NCBI GenBank assembly: GCA_049515555.1
Contig: JBEKTY010000037.1
Coordinates: forward strand, 1-64,000
DNA: 64,000 nt
Origin: JBEKTY01 sp049515555
GTDB taxonomy: Bacteria > Planctomycetota > Planctomycetia > Pirellulales > Thermoguttaceae
Reading direction: 5' to 3'
A model generated the notes under the pieces. That model searched no databases. It saw only the letters and a program-made list of their open reading frames with translations, and was not told the DNA's origin. Position 1 is the first letter of the stretch, and each line of letters starts with the position of its first letter. A program made the translations under genes and the position numbers. Below are positions 57,556-64,000 of the stretch, piece by piece.

Positions 57556-57660
57556 GTTGTGGCCGGTCTCCGACCGAGCCACGCCACCGACCGAAGGTCT
57601 CCCGAGTCTCGGAGACCTTCGGTCGGGGTGCGGCGGGATCGGGAGACCCGCGCCGAACTG
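57556..57660. repeat. Family D element
   Basis: gttgtggccggtctccgacc at the left and gatcgggagacccgcgccga at the right, with the tcggagac hairpin in the centre. Confidence 0.88.
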
Positions 57661-57684
57661 TCGTTCGGGGTGACGCCGGCGGCG

Positions 57685-58353
57685 TCAGGGCGGCTCGAGC
57701 GCTCCGCCGGCGGGCAGGAGTTCCCGCAGCGGGCAAGCGTCGCACTTCGGCCGGCTCTTGTGGCAGTAGTCCTTTCCCACCCGCACCAGCAGGGCGTGGA
57801 ACTCGTTGTACTGGGCCGGGTCGTCGGGCAGGTTGCCGTGGAAATAATCCTGGACTTCGTGATAGCCGGCGCCGAAATCGATCCAGCCGTGCCGGGCGAG
57901 GATGCGGCAGGTGTAGGCATCGACCACGAAGCTGGGCAGGCTGCCGCCGTAGAGCAGGATCGAATCGGCCGTTTCCGGCCCGACGCCGTGGACCTGGAGC
58001 AGCTCCTTTCGCAGGACGTCCAGCGGGGTGCGGAACATGGCGTCGACCGAGCCGTCGTAGCGCTCGATCACGAACCGCAGCAGGTTCCGCAGCCGCTTGG
58101 CCTTGACGTGATAGTAGCCGGCGGGCCAGATCAGCGATTCCAACTCGGGCTGGGGCAGGGCCTGCAGGGCGCGGGGCTCGAGCAGATCGGCCTGGCGGAG
58201 ATTGCGGATGGCCCGCTCCACGTTCTGCCAACTGGTGTTCTGCACGAGCACGGCGCCGACCATTACTTCGAAGCGGGACTCGCCGGGCCACCAGTGTTGC
58301 GGCCCCAAGGCGGCCAGCAGTCGCTTGTAGACTTCTTGCAACATGGCGCTCAT
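57685..58353 (-). CDS. Endonuclease III-related HhH-GPD DNA glycosylase
   Basis: A 222-residue protein of the HhH-GPD family. It has EVMVGAVLVQNTSWQNVERA, then the hairpin LLQVHGVGPETADSILLY and the catalytic Asp in FVVDAYTCRI. The lysine typical of bifunctional Nth is replaced by Glu in the GPETAD hairpin, so only glycosylase activity is expected. The Fe-S motif is incomplete: CHKSRPKCDACPLREL has three of the four cysteines. Relatives annotated as 3-methyladenine glycosylase MagIII or endonuclease III-like have similar changes. It is preceded by a family A palindrome and lies 198 bases from rarA. Confidence 0.85.
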   Translation of the reverse strand: MSAMLQEVYKRLLAALGPQHWWPGESRFEVMVGAVLVQNTSWQNVERAIRNLRQADLLEPRALQALPQPELESLIWPAGYYHVKAKRLRNLLRFVIERYDGSVDAMFRTPLDVLRKELLQVHGVGPETADSILLYGGSLPSFVVDAYTCRILARHGWIDFGAGYHEVQDYFHGNLPDDPAQYNEFHALLVRVGKDYCHKSRPKCDACPLRELLPAGGALEPP

Positions 58354-58379
58354 GGTAGACTCTCCCCCGGCGGCCCGAA

Positions 58380-58459
58380 GGGGACAGTCCCATTTTCGCG
58401 GCCGACGGGCTGGCTAACGTGCTTGCAGCTTGATCGCCGCGAAACTTGGGACAGTCCCC
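58380..58459. repeat. Family A palindrome, long variant
   Basis: ggggacagtcccattttcgc and gaaacttgggacagtcccc arms. It lies between the divergent endonuclease III-like and CPBP genes. Confidence 0.9.
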
Positions 58460-58503
58460 CGCCGCCTCAGTATTGTACCAGTTTGGGCTGGAAAGGTCAG
58501 CCG

Positions 58504-59307
58504 ATGACGGCATCGCCGCCCCCCCGGAACCTGAAGCGACTGGGCGAGAGTTACTGGGTAGAGTCACGCCGGCCGCTGGCCAGCCTGGTGTTTACCGCGC
58601 CGCTGTTGACGGCCTACGAGGTGGCGGTCCTGACGCTGGGCCGCCATGCCCTGCGGAACGGGGCGGAGGCCTGGCTGCGACAGTTGCTGGACGGCCTGGG
58701 CTTTGGCCAGTACTTCCTCCTGCCCGTCCTGACCGTCTGCATCCTGCTGGCATGGCATCACGTTACGCGGGAGCCGTGGCGGCTGCCCGGCGGGGTGCTG
58801 TACGGCATGACCGGCGAGTGTGTTCTGCTGGCCCTCTGCCTGCGACTGCTCCTGCGGCTGCAAGGGATTTTCTTGCGGGCCTTGACCGGCGCCCCGCTCC
58901 ATGCTTTTTTCTTGCCGTCGCTCGCTGGCGCCCCGCTATTGGGCGCGGCCCCCGCGCTGGGGGCCATCGCCGGCTACCTGGGGACCATTGCCGGCTATCT
59001 GGGCGCCGGCATCTACGAGGAACTGCTGTTCCGCTTGATCTTGCTCCCGTTGGGGATCGGCCTGTTCCGGTGGCTCCGCCTGAGCCGCCCCACGAGCACG
59101 CTGGGCGGGATCGTGCTGACCAGCCTGCTGTTCGCCGCGGCCCATTACGTGGGCCCCAGCGGCGACGCCTTCAATTCTTTCACCTTCCTGTTCCGCTTTG
59201 TGGCCGGGGCGTTCTTCTCGGTGCTGTTCCTGTACCGGGGCTTCGGCATTGCGGCCGGGGCACACGCCGGCTACGACGTGCTGGTGGGGCTGTCGCTGGC
59301 CGGTTGA
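58504..59307 (+). CDS. CPBP family intramembrane protease, second gene
   Basis: A 267-residue protein with about six hydrophobic helices. CPBP motifs are present: IYEELLFRLILLPLG (EE of the catalytic pair), SLLFAAAHYVGP (His), and AGAHAGYDVLV near the end. The start at ATG 58504 follows aaaggtcag. The open frame upstream passes through the family A palindrome, which has no stop in that frame, so it was rejected. Despite sharing motifs with the 1844-2476 protein, it is longer and differs at the N-terminus. Substrate unknown. Confidence 0.88.
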   Translation: MTASPPPRNLKRLGESYWVESRRPLASLVFTAPLLTAYEVAVLTLGRHALRNGAEAWLRQLLDGLGFGQYFLLPVLTVCILLAWHHVTREPWRLPGGVLYGMTGECVLLALCLRLLLRLQGIFLRALTGAPLHAFFLPSLAGAPLLGAAPALGAIAGYLGTIAGYLGAGIYEELLFRLILLPLGIGLFRWLRLSRPTSTLGGIVLTSLLFAAAHYVGPSGDAFNSFTFLFRFVAGAFFSVLFLYRGFGIAAGAHAGYDVLVGLSLAG

Positions 59308-59368
59308 GCCGCAAAAAAGCTCCCTTGGTCCGATTTCCGCGGCTGGGTATAATACAGCTTTGGTGGAC

Positions 59369-59448
59369 GGGGGCTGTCCCGATTTTCGCGGCGGCGCAGG
59401 GCCATACCTGCGCAAGCGCAGGATTCGCCGCGAAAATGGGACTGCCCC
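59369..59448. repeat. Family A palindrome, long variant
   Basis: gggggctgtcccgattttcg and cgaaaatgggactgcccc arms in the gap between the CPBP and DUF2617-like genes. Confidence 0.88.
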
Positions 59449-59483
59449 TCGGCCGTGCCAGTCCGTTTCGAGGAGCCGCCGCC

Positions 59484-60032
59484 GTGCTCACCGTTCGGCC
59501 GAAAGTTGCGGAGCTGGTGTTTCAGCTCTACGCCCGGTCGCTGCATCCGGAGTTGTTCGAGGTCTGCCAATCGCGCTCGATCGCCCGCGGCGGTTACGAG
59601 GCGAAGATCGACATTACCACGGCCGGACACGTGGTCACCTGGCGCTACGGCGGCCTGACGCTGACGGAGGTGGCGGCTTCGGCGCAGCATCCGCTGCCCC
59701 AGACGCGGCGACTGCTGTCGCGTCCGCTACGGGGCCAGGGGAGCGACGGCGTCGATTGCCGGGGCGGGGTGCGCTATGAAATGGGCTTCCAACTCGAGCC
59801 GGTCGAGCCGGCCGTCTTCTGGACCCTCCAGCAGGAGCTTGCCCGCGACGGTCTGCGGCACGGCATGCTGCACCAGTTCGGCGCCAGCGGCCGCATGGCG
59901 CTGGGCGCGCTGAGCTACATCCACGTCGAGATGCGCTCCCGGAAGCTGCTGATCCAGGCCTTCCACACCTTCCCCGACGACTACGCCGTGGTCAAGAGCC
60001 AGTCGCTGTTCGAGCTCTTGCAGCGGGAGTGA
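59484..60032 (+). CDS. DUF2617-like protein
   Basis: A 182-residue protein of unknown function. It opens LTVRPKVAELVFQLYARSLH and has YEAKIDITTAGHVVTWRYGG, then GVRYEMGFQLEPVEPAVFWT, which reads as a soluble alpha-beta protein. I assign it to DUF2617 by recollection of sequence style, with modest confidence. The start GTG at 59484 is eight bases after gaggag. It follows the CPBP gene across a gap that contains a family A palindrome and precedes a family B palindrome that could end transcription. Confidence 0.6.
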   Translation: MLTVRPKVAELVFQLYARSLHPELFEVCQSRSIARGGYEAKIDITTAGHVVTWRYGGLTLTEVAASAQHPLPQTRRLLSRPLRGQGSDGVDCRGGVRYEMGFQLEPVEPAVFWTLQQELARDGLRHGMLHQFGASGRMALGALSYIHVEMRSRKLLIQAFHTFPDDYAVVKSQSLFELLQRE

Positions 60033-60045
60033 ATTGCGGGGTGCC

Positions 60046-60110
60046 GGGTGCCACTGCTGGCTTGTCCAGCAGTGCTTCTCACACTGCTGGACAAGCCAGC
60101 AGTGGCACCC
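60046..60110. repeat. Family B palindrome
   Basis: Perfect arms gggtgccactgctggcttgt and the complement, with loop gcttctcac. The 54 bases from ctggcttgtc to the end are identical to the copy at 61799. Confidence 0.92.
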
Positions 60111-60140
60111 GAGGGTAGTCCTGAGCAGGTGAAAGTCTGG

Positions 60141-60956
60141 CTACACGCGCTTCAGGAATTCTTCGATCGCGCGGTTGACTTCGGCCGGTTGTTCCAGGGG
60201 CGAGAGGTGGCCGGCGTCGTCAATCTCGGCCAGTTGTGCAGCGGGGATGGCGCCGGCCATGGCGCGGGTCTCGGCCGGCGTGGAGATCGTGTCCTCGCGG
60301 CCGACGACCAGCAGCGTCGGGCAATCGATCCGCGGCAGCAGCGGGGTGAAGTCGGGGCGGAGGGCGAGCCCCCGGGCCGTGGCCGCCTGGCCCCGCGGAT
60401 CGCTGCCGACGATCATTTGCCGCACGCGATCAAGCAACTCCGGGCGGTGCCGCAGCGTGGCGGGGGCCAGCAGCCGGGGGAGCATCATTTCGGCCCAGAC
60501 TTGCGGGCCTTCCCGCTCGGCGCGGTCGGCCAATTGCCGGCGGCCGGCGGCGGTCTGCGGCGTGTCGGCCCCCGCGCGGCTGTCGCACAGCACCAGGCCG
60601 CGGAGCCGCGCGCGGTGCCGCTGGTAGAACTGCAAGGCGATGTATCCGCCCATCGACAGGCCCGCCAGCACGATGGGCTCGGTAACGTTCAAGGCGTCGA
60701 GCATGAAGGCCAGGTCGTCGGCATGCCAGCCGACGGTAACGATGCCCGGCGTGACGCCGCTGCGGCCGAAGCCGCGGAGATCGGGGGCGATTACCCGCCG
60801 GCCGCGGGCCAGCCCGGCCACCTGACCCGCCCACATCGAGCGATCCAAGGGGAAGCCGTGGACGAGCAGCAGCGGCGGCCCGCGGCCGGCGTCCCAGACC
60901 GCCCAGTCGATGCCCCCCGCGGGACCAGGCACCACCTTGTCTTGTACGTTTTGCAT
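60141..60956 (-). CDS. Alpha/beta hydrolase
   Basis: A 271-residue soluble hydrolase with the classical order of elements: oxyanion loop LLLVHGFPLDRSMW, nucleophile elbow AGLSMGGYIA (Ser), Asp in VVGREDTIS and His in DDAGHLSPLEQP. It resembles the 3-oxoadipate enol-lactonase/epoxide hydrolase group; the substrate is not predictable. The gene is flanked by a family E unit upstream and a family B palindrome downstream. Confidence 0.88.
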   Translation of the reverse strand: MQNVQDKVVPGPAGGIDWAVWDAGRGPPLLLVHGFPLDRSMWAGQVAGLARGRRVIAPDLRGFGRSGVTPGIVTVGWHADDLAFMLDALNVTEPIVLAGLSMGGYIALQFYQRHRARLRGLVLCDSRAGADTPQTAAGRRQLADRAEREGPQVWAEMMLPRLLAPATLRHRPELLDRVRQMIVGSDPRGQAATARGLALRPDFTPLLPRIDCPTLLVVGREDTISTPAETRAMAGAIPAAQLAEIDDAGHLSPLEQPAEVNRAIEEFLKRV

Positions 60957-60970
60957 GTGGTCGAGGATTT

Positions 60971-61003
60971 TGGTGGGGCTCGCTACCGCTCGACCCGCCC
61001 TTT
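60971..61003. repeat. Family E unit
   Basis: tggtggggctcgctaccgct followed by cgacccgccc, upstream of the hydrolase gene. Confidence 0.75.
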
Positions 61004-61035
61004 ACAAGTTCCCGGCGCACCGCGAGGACTGTTTC

Positions 61036-61079
61036 GTAAGGCGGCCCGAGCACTGGCTGGGCGCCAGTGCCGCCCTTAC
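61036..61079. repeat. Hairpin between the hydrolase and Uma2 genes
   Basis: gtaaggcggcccgagcactg and gccagtgccgcccttac arms. It overlaps the end of the Uma2 gene by a few bases and may act as its terminator. Confidence 0.75.
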
Positions 61080-61711
61080 GGCCTCTTCAGTTGCCGCACC
61101 CAGTCGCGGAAGGCCCGCATCCAACTGCTCTCGTCGGTCGTGTTGCGCTGCTCCAGAAAACGCTGCACCTCTTCCAGCGGCAGAAAGGGAAAAGCGGGAC
61201 TGTGGTCTTGCTTAGTGTAACTGCCGTCGGACTGCAGTTGATAGACGCACAGGGCGGTGCCGTCGTGCATCCACACCTCCGGCACGCCAAGATCGGCGTA
61301 GATCGCCAACTTGTTGAGCGAGCTGCGGGAGATGTCCACCTCGATGGCCAGATCGGGCGGCGGATCAACCGCAGGATCGTAGTCGTCGCGCGCGCGCATC
61401 CGCGGCTCGTTGGACACGTAAAAGCACTCGTCCGGCTCGATGCCGCGCTCTTTCAACCGATCCTTCAAGGTCGTTGAGCCGCCACTGCTGATCGGGATGT
61501 CCAGCTCCATTGCCATGATTGCGATCATACGGCCCAGCAACACCCCGATCCGCTCGTGCTCGCGTGATGGTGACATGATTTCCAGCGTGCCTTGATCGTA
61601 AGTGAATCGCGTGCCGCGAGAGTCATTGTCGGCCAGCAGGGCCTCGAACGTGGACCAGGCCACGTTGAACAGCAGGACGCGGCTTTCGGCTTGCGGGGCT
61701 GCAACGGACAT
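61076..61711 (-). CDS. Uma2-family (DUF820) restriction-endonuclease-fold protein
   Basis: A 211-residue protein of the Uma2/DUF820 family. The PD-(D/E)xK core is present: DYDPAVDPPPDLAIEVDISR (Asp and Glu) and SLNKLAIYADLGVPEVWMHD (Lys). An early YDQGTLEIMSPSREHERI segment matches too. These proteins are abundant in cyanobacteria and planctomycetes, and most have no known function. The ATG at 61711 gives the usual N-terminus; the frame is open a further nine codons. A family G unit and a family B palindrome lie upstream. Confidence 0.88.
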   Translation of the reverse strand: MSVAAPQAESRVLLFNVAWSTFEALLADNDSRGTRFTYDQGTLEIMSPSREHERIGVLLGRMIAIMAMELDIPISSGGSTTLKDRLKERGIEPDECFYVSNEPRMRARDDYDPAVDPPPDLAIEVDISRSSLNKLAIYADLGVPEVWMHDGTALCVYQLQSDGSYTKQDHSPAFPFLPLEEVQRFLEQRNTTDESSWMRAFRDWVRQLKRP

Positions 61712-61750
61712 ATTGGTTGGTCTCCGGCAGTGGCACAAAGCGCGCGGCTC

Positions 61751-61787
61751 ACCCTCACCCTAACCCTCTCCCGGAGGGAGAGGGGAC
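61751..61787. repeat. Family G unit
   Basis: accctcaccctaaccctctc followed by ccggagggagaggggac, upstream of the Uma2 gene. Confidence 0.85.
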
Positions 61788-61798
61788 CACGCGCTGAG

Positions 61799-61860
61799 TG
61801 CCATTGCTGGCTTGTCCAGCAGTGCTTCTCACACTGCTGGACAAGCCAGCAGTGGCACCC
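61799..61860. repeat. Family B palindrome
   Basis: Same loop (gcttctcac) and almost the same sequence as the copy at 60046. It lies between the Uma2 promoter region and the ftsH stop. Confidence 0.92.
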
Positions 61861-61871
61861 AAGTGCAGGTA

Positions 61872-63962
61872 TTATAATCCGGCGCCGGCTTGGCCCTCAA
61901 GCGGCTTCCCGTGTGCGGCGGGCTCGTCGGGGCGGCGCTTGTCGGTCGTCTCGGCGGTGCCGGGGACGATCATCGGGCTGGAGGCGCTCCGCTCGATTAC
62001 CGCCTTCAGCTCGTCGTTGTCGATGGTTTCCTTTTCGATCAGCAGCTCGGCCAGGGCCACCAGGGCGGGGCGGCGGGCTTCGAGGATGCGGCCCACCTTC
62101 TCCTGCGCCTGCTCGAGGATGTGCCGGATCTCCTCGTCGATCTCGCGGGCGGTCTGCTCGCTGTGGCCGCGTTCCAGGGGCAACTCCGGCTGGCCGGCCA
62201 AGTAGGGCGAGCGGCGGCTCTCACGATAGGTGACCCGTCCCAGCCGGCTCATGCCGAAGTCCATGACCATGCTGCGGGCGATCTCGGTCGCCCGCTCCAG
62301 GTCGTTCTGGGCCCCGGTCGAGACGTCGCCGAAGACGATCTCCTCGGCCAGCGTGCCGGCCAGCAGGACCTGGATCCGGCTTTCCAGCTCGCTCTGGGTC
62401 ATGAGGTAGCGATCGCCTTCGGGCCGCTGGAGGGTGTAGCCCAGGGCGGCCAGCCCGCGGGGAATGATCGACACCTTGTGCACGGGGTCGGTGTTGGGCA
62501 GGCAGGCGGCGACCAGGGCGTGGGCGCTTTCGTGGTAGGCTACCCGCTGCTTCTCGTCGGCGTGCATTACCCGCTGGCGTTTCTCGAGGCCGGCCGTGAT
62601 GCGCTCGACGCCTTCGGTGAATTCCCGCATGGAGACGGCGGGCTTGCCGGCCCGGGCGGCCAGCAGCGCCGCCTCGTTGACCAAATTGGCCAGGTCCGCG
62701 CCCACGAAGCCCGAGGTGATCCGCGCGATCTCCTTCAGATCGACCGCGTCGTCCAGGCGGACCTGCTCGGCGTGGACCTCCAGGATCCGCTGGCGGCCGC
62801 GGACGTCGGGCCGGTCGACCAGCACGTGGCGGTCGAAGCGGCCGGGGCGGAGCAGGGCCGGGTCCAGCGTTTCCGGCCGGTTGGTGGCGGCCATCACGAT
62901 CACGCCGCTGTTCGAGCCGAAGCCGTCCATCTCGACCAGCAGGGCGTTGAGTGTCTGCTCGCGCTCGTCGTGCCCGCCCACGGCGCTCATGCCGCGGGTC
63001 TTGCCCAAGGCGTCCAGCTCGTCGATGAACACGATGCAGGGCGACTTGGCCTGCGCCTGTTGGAACATGTCGCGGACGCGCGCCGCGCCCACGCCCACGA
63101 ACATCTCCACGAAATCGGAGCCGGAGAGACTGAAGAAGGCCACCCCCGCCTCGCCGGCGATGGCCTTGGCCAGCAGGGTCTTGCCGGTGCCCGGCGGGCC
63201 GACCAGCAGTACGCCCTTGGGGATCCGGCCGCCGAGGACCTGGTACTTTTCCGGCTGCTTGAGGAAGTCCACCACCTCGCGGAGCTCGTCCACGGCCTCG
63301 TCGATGCCGGCCACGTCGTCGAACGTCACGCCCACGTCTTCCTGGGCATACAGCTTGCCGCGGCTGCGGCCGAAGGCCACCGCCGAGCCGGTGCCCCCGA
63401 TCCGCCGCAACATGAGGAACAGCAGCACCAGGACCACCCCCGTGGCCGAGGCCAGCAACAGCATCGAGCGCCAGGGGCTGGGCGCGCTCTCGGCTTGCAC
63501 GTCGTCGAACCCGTGGCGGGTCAGCAGGTCGAACAAGGCGTTGTTGTCGTTCTCCAGCCCCATCCGCGGCGTGTGAAAGGCTACCTCCGGCTGCGGATCG
63601 CGGCGCTGACTGTCCGGCTTGAGCACCTCGCGGGTAACGGTTCCGGTGATCTCGTGCGGGCCGATCTTCACGTCTCTGAGCTTCGAGTAGCGGACCGTGA
63701 GCTCCTTGCCCTTGACCCCCTCTTGGACCTCGATCTGCGCCGCCGAATTCCGGTCGGGAGAGCCTTTTTGGATCAGTTCCCGCAGGTTGCCGATCTTGAT
63801 CGTGACCTGGGGCTCGCCCCCCGTCCAGGCGACGGCCAGCACGATGGCCCCGACCAGGAGCATCGCGTACCAGAGCAAGTTGCCCTTGGCGGCCCTTGAC
63901 GGCCGGCCCTGCTGCGGTTCTCGCTCCCGGCGCCGTCGCGCCGGGTCCCTCTTCTCATCCAT
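61872..63962 (-). CDS. ftsH: FtsH ATP-dependent membrane zinc metalloprotease
   Basis: A 696-residue protein with two transmembrane helices (about 29-46, LLWYAMLLVGAIVLAVAW, and about 166-186, MLLLASATGVVLVLLFLM) flanking a periplasmic segment. The AAA+ domain follows: Walker A GPPGTGKT near 254, Walker B CIVFIDELDALG and second-region motif ATNRPETLDPALLRPGRFDR. The M41 protease domain carries the zinc site HESAH (about 474-478), with the third ligand in the GAQNDLERAT region. It degrades misfolded membrane proteins and regulators. The ATG at 63962 gives a typical Arg-rich cytoplasmic N-terminus. The ORF is complete; its promoter lies at the window edge. Confidence 0.96.
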   Translation of the reverse strand: MDEKRDPARRRREREPQQGRPSRAAKGNLLWYAMLLVGAIVLAVAWTGGEPQVTIKIGNLRELIQKGSPDRNSAAQIEVQEGVKGKELTVRYSKLRDVKIGPHEITGTVTREVLKPDSQRRDPQPEVAFHTPRMGLENDNNALFDLLTRHGFDDVQAESAPSPWRSMLLLASATGVVLVLLFLMLRRIGGTGSAVAFGRSRGKLYAQEDVGVTFDDVAGIDEAVDELREVVDFLKQPEKYQVLGGRIPKGVLLVGPPGTGKTLLAKAIAGEAGVAFFSLSGSDFVEMFVGVGAARVRDMFQQAQAKSPCIVFIDELDALGKTRGMSAVGGHDEREQTLNALLVEMDGFGSNSGVIVMAATNRPETLDPALLRPGRFDRHVLVDRPDVRGRQRILEVHAEQVRLDDAVDLKEIARITSGFVGADLANLVNEAALLAARAGKPAVSMREFTEGVERITAGLEKRQRVMHADEKQRVAYHESAHALVAACLPNTDPVHKVSIIPRGLAALGYTLQRPEGDRYLMTQSELESRIQVLLAGTLAEEIVFGDVSTGAQNDLERATEIARSMVMDFGMSRLGRVTYRESRRSPYLAGQPELPLERGHSEQTAREIDEEIRHILEQAQEKVGRILEARRPALVALAELLIEKETIDNDELKAVIERSASSPMIVPGTAETTDKRRPDEPAAHGKPLEGQAGAGL

Positions 63963-64000
63963 GCCACGGCCCCTTAACGAAGATAGTGTTTCTCTATCAT

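Overview
The window is about 64 kb of GC-rich bacterial DNA that reads as a planctomycete chromosome, most likely related to the Pirellulales. This is inferred from gene content and not from a marker-gene tree. The clues are a DUF1080 lipoprotein-type hydrolase, a DUF1598 protein, Uma2 nucleases, a large secreted PQQ-propeller protein, a prenyltransferase-fold repeat protein, the MoxR/DUF58/BatA/VWA set, an HU-like protein with a basic C-terminus, and many interspersed palindromic repeats. No rRNA, tRNA, CRISPR array, phage or transposase gene was seen.

Layout. 1-7.3 kb: start of pyruvate phosphate dikinase (cut by the window edge), a CPBP protease, DUF1080 plus a small membrane protein, a MATE exporter, an SGNH hydrolase and DNA polymerase III delta (holA). 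7.5-33 kb: a 13-gene leftward run, probably one operon or a few overlapping ones, opened by a giant secreted PQQ-propeller protein. It continues with a prenyltransferase-fold repeat protein, MoxR ATPase, DUF58, BatA-like and VWA membrane proteins, a DUF4175-like membrane protein, two secreted coiled-coil/TPR-like proteins, an NPCBM protein and three HtrA-like proteins. Only the first of the three HtrA proteins has a complete catalytic triad. 33.4-37.7 kb: HU, Maf, RluA-type pseudouridine synthase, Ser/Thr kinase, then a nucleotidyltransferase-fold gene bracketed by two copies of a small unknown gene. 37.8-49 kb: octaheme cytochrome/TPR protein, parvulin, DUF1598 protein, NtrC-type regulator, primary sigma factor, aldo-keto reductase. 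48.6-56 kb: two GT4 glycosyltransferases overlapping hpt, an LptA/LptC-like protein with a C-terminal frameshift, and a LysM protein with a degenerate L,D-transpeptidase-like domain. 56-64 kb: RarA, an endonuclease III relative, a second CPBP protease, a DUF2617-like protein, an alpha/beta hydrolase, Uma2 and FtsH.

The most striking property is a dense set of at least seven palindromic or low-complexity repeat families (called A-G here). They sit in nearly every intergenic gap and are also found in frame inside at least nine genes, usually in or next to signal peptides or in linkers of exported proteins. In several genes the repeat supplies part of the apparent signal peptide. The 7.5-33 kb cluster, with its repeat-bearing proteins and its series of one active and two catalytically dead HtrA homologues, is the best candidate for an under-described system. 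The duplicated small gene flanking the nucleotidyltransferase is second.
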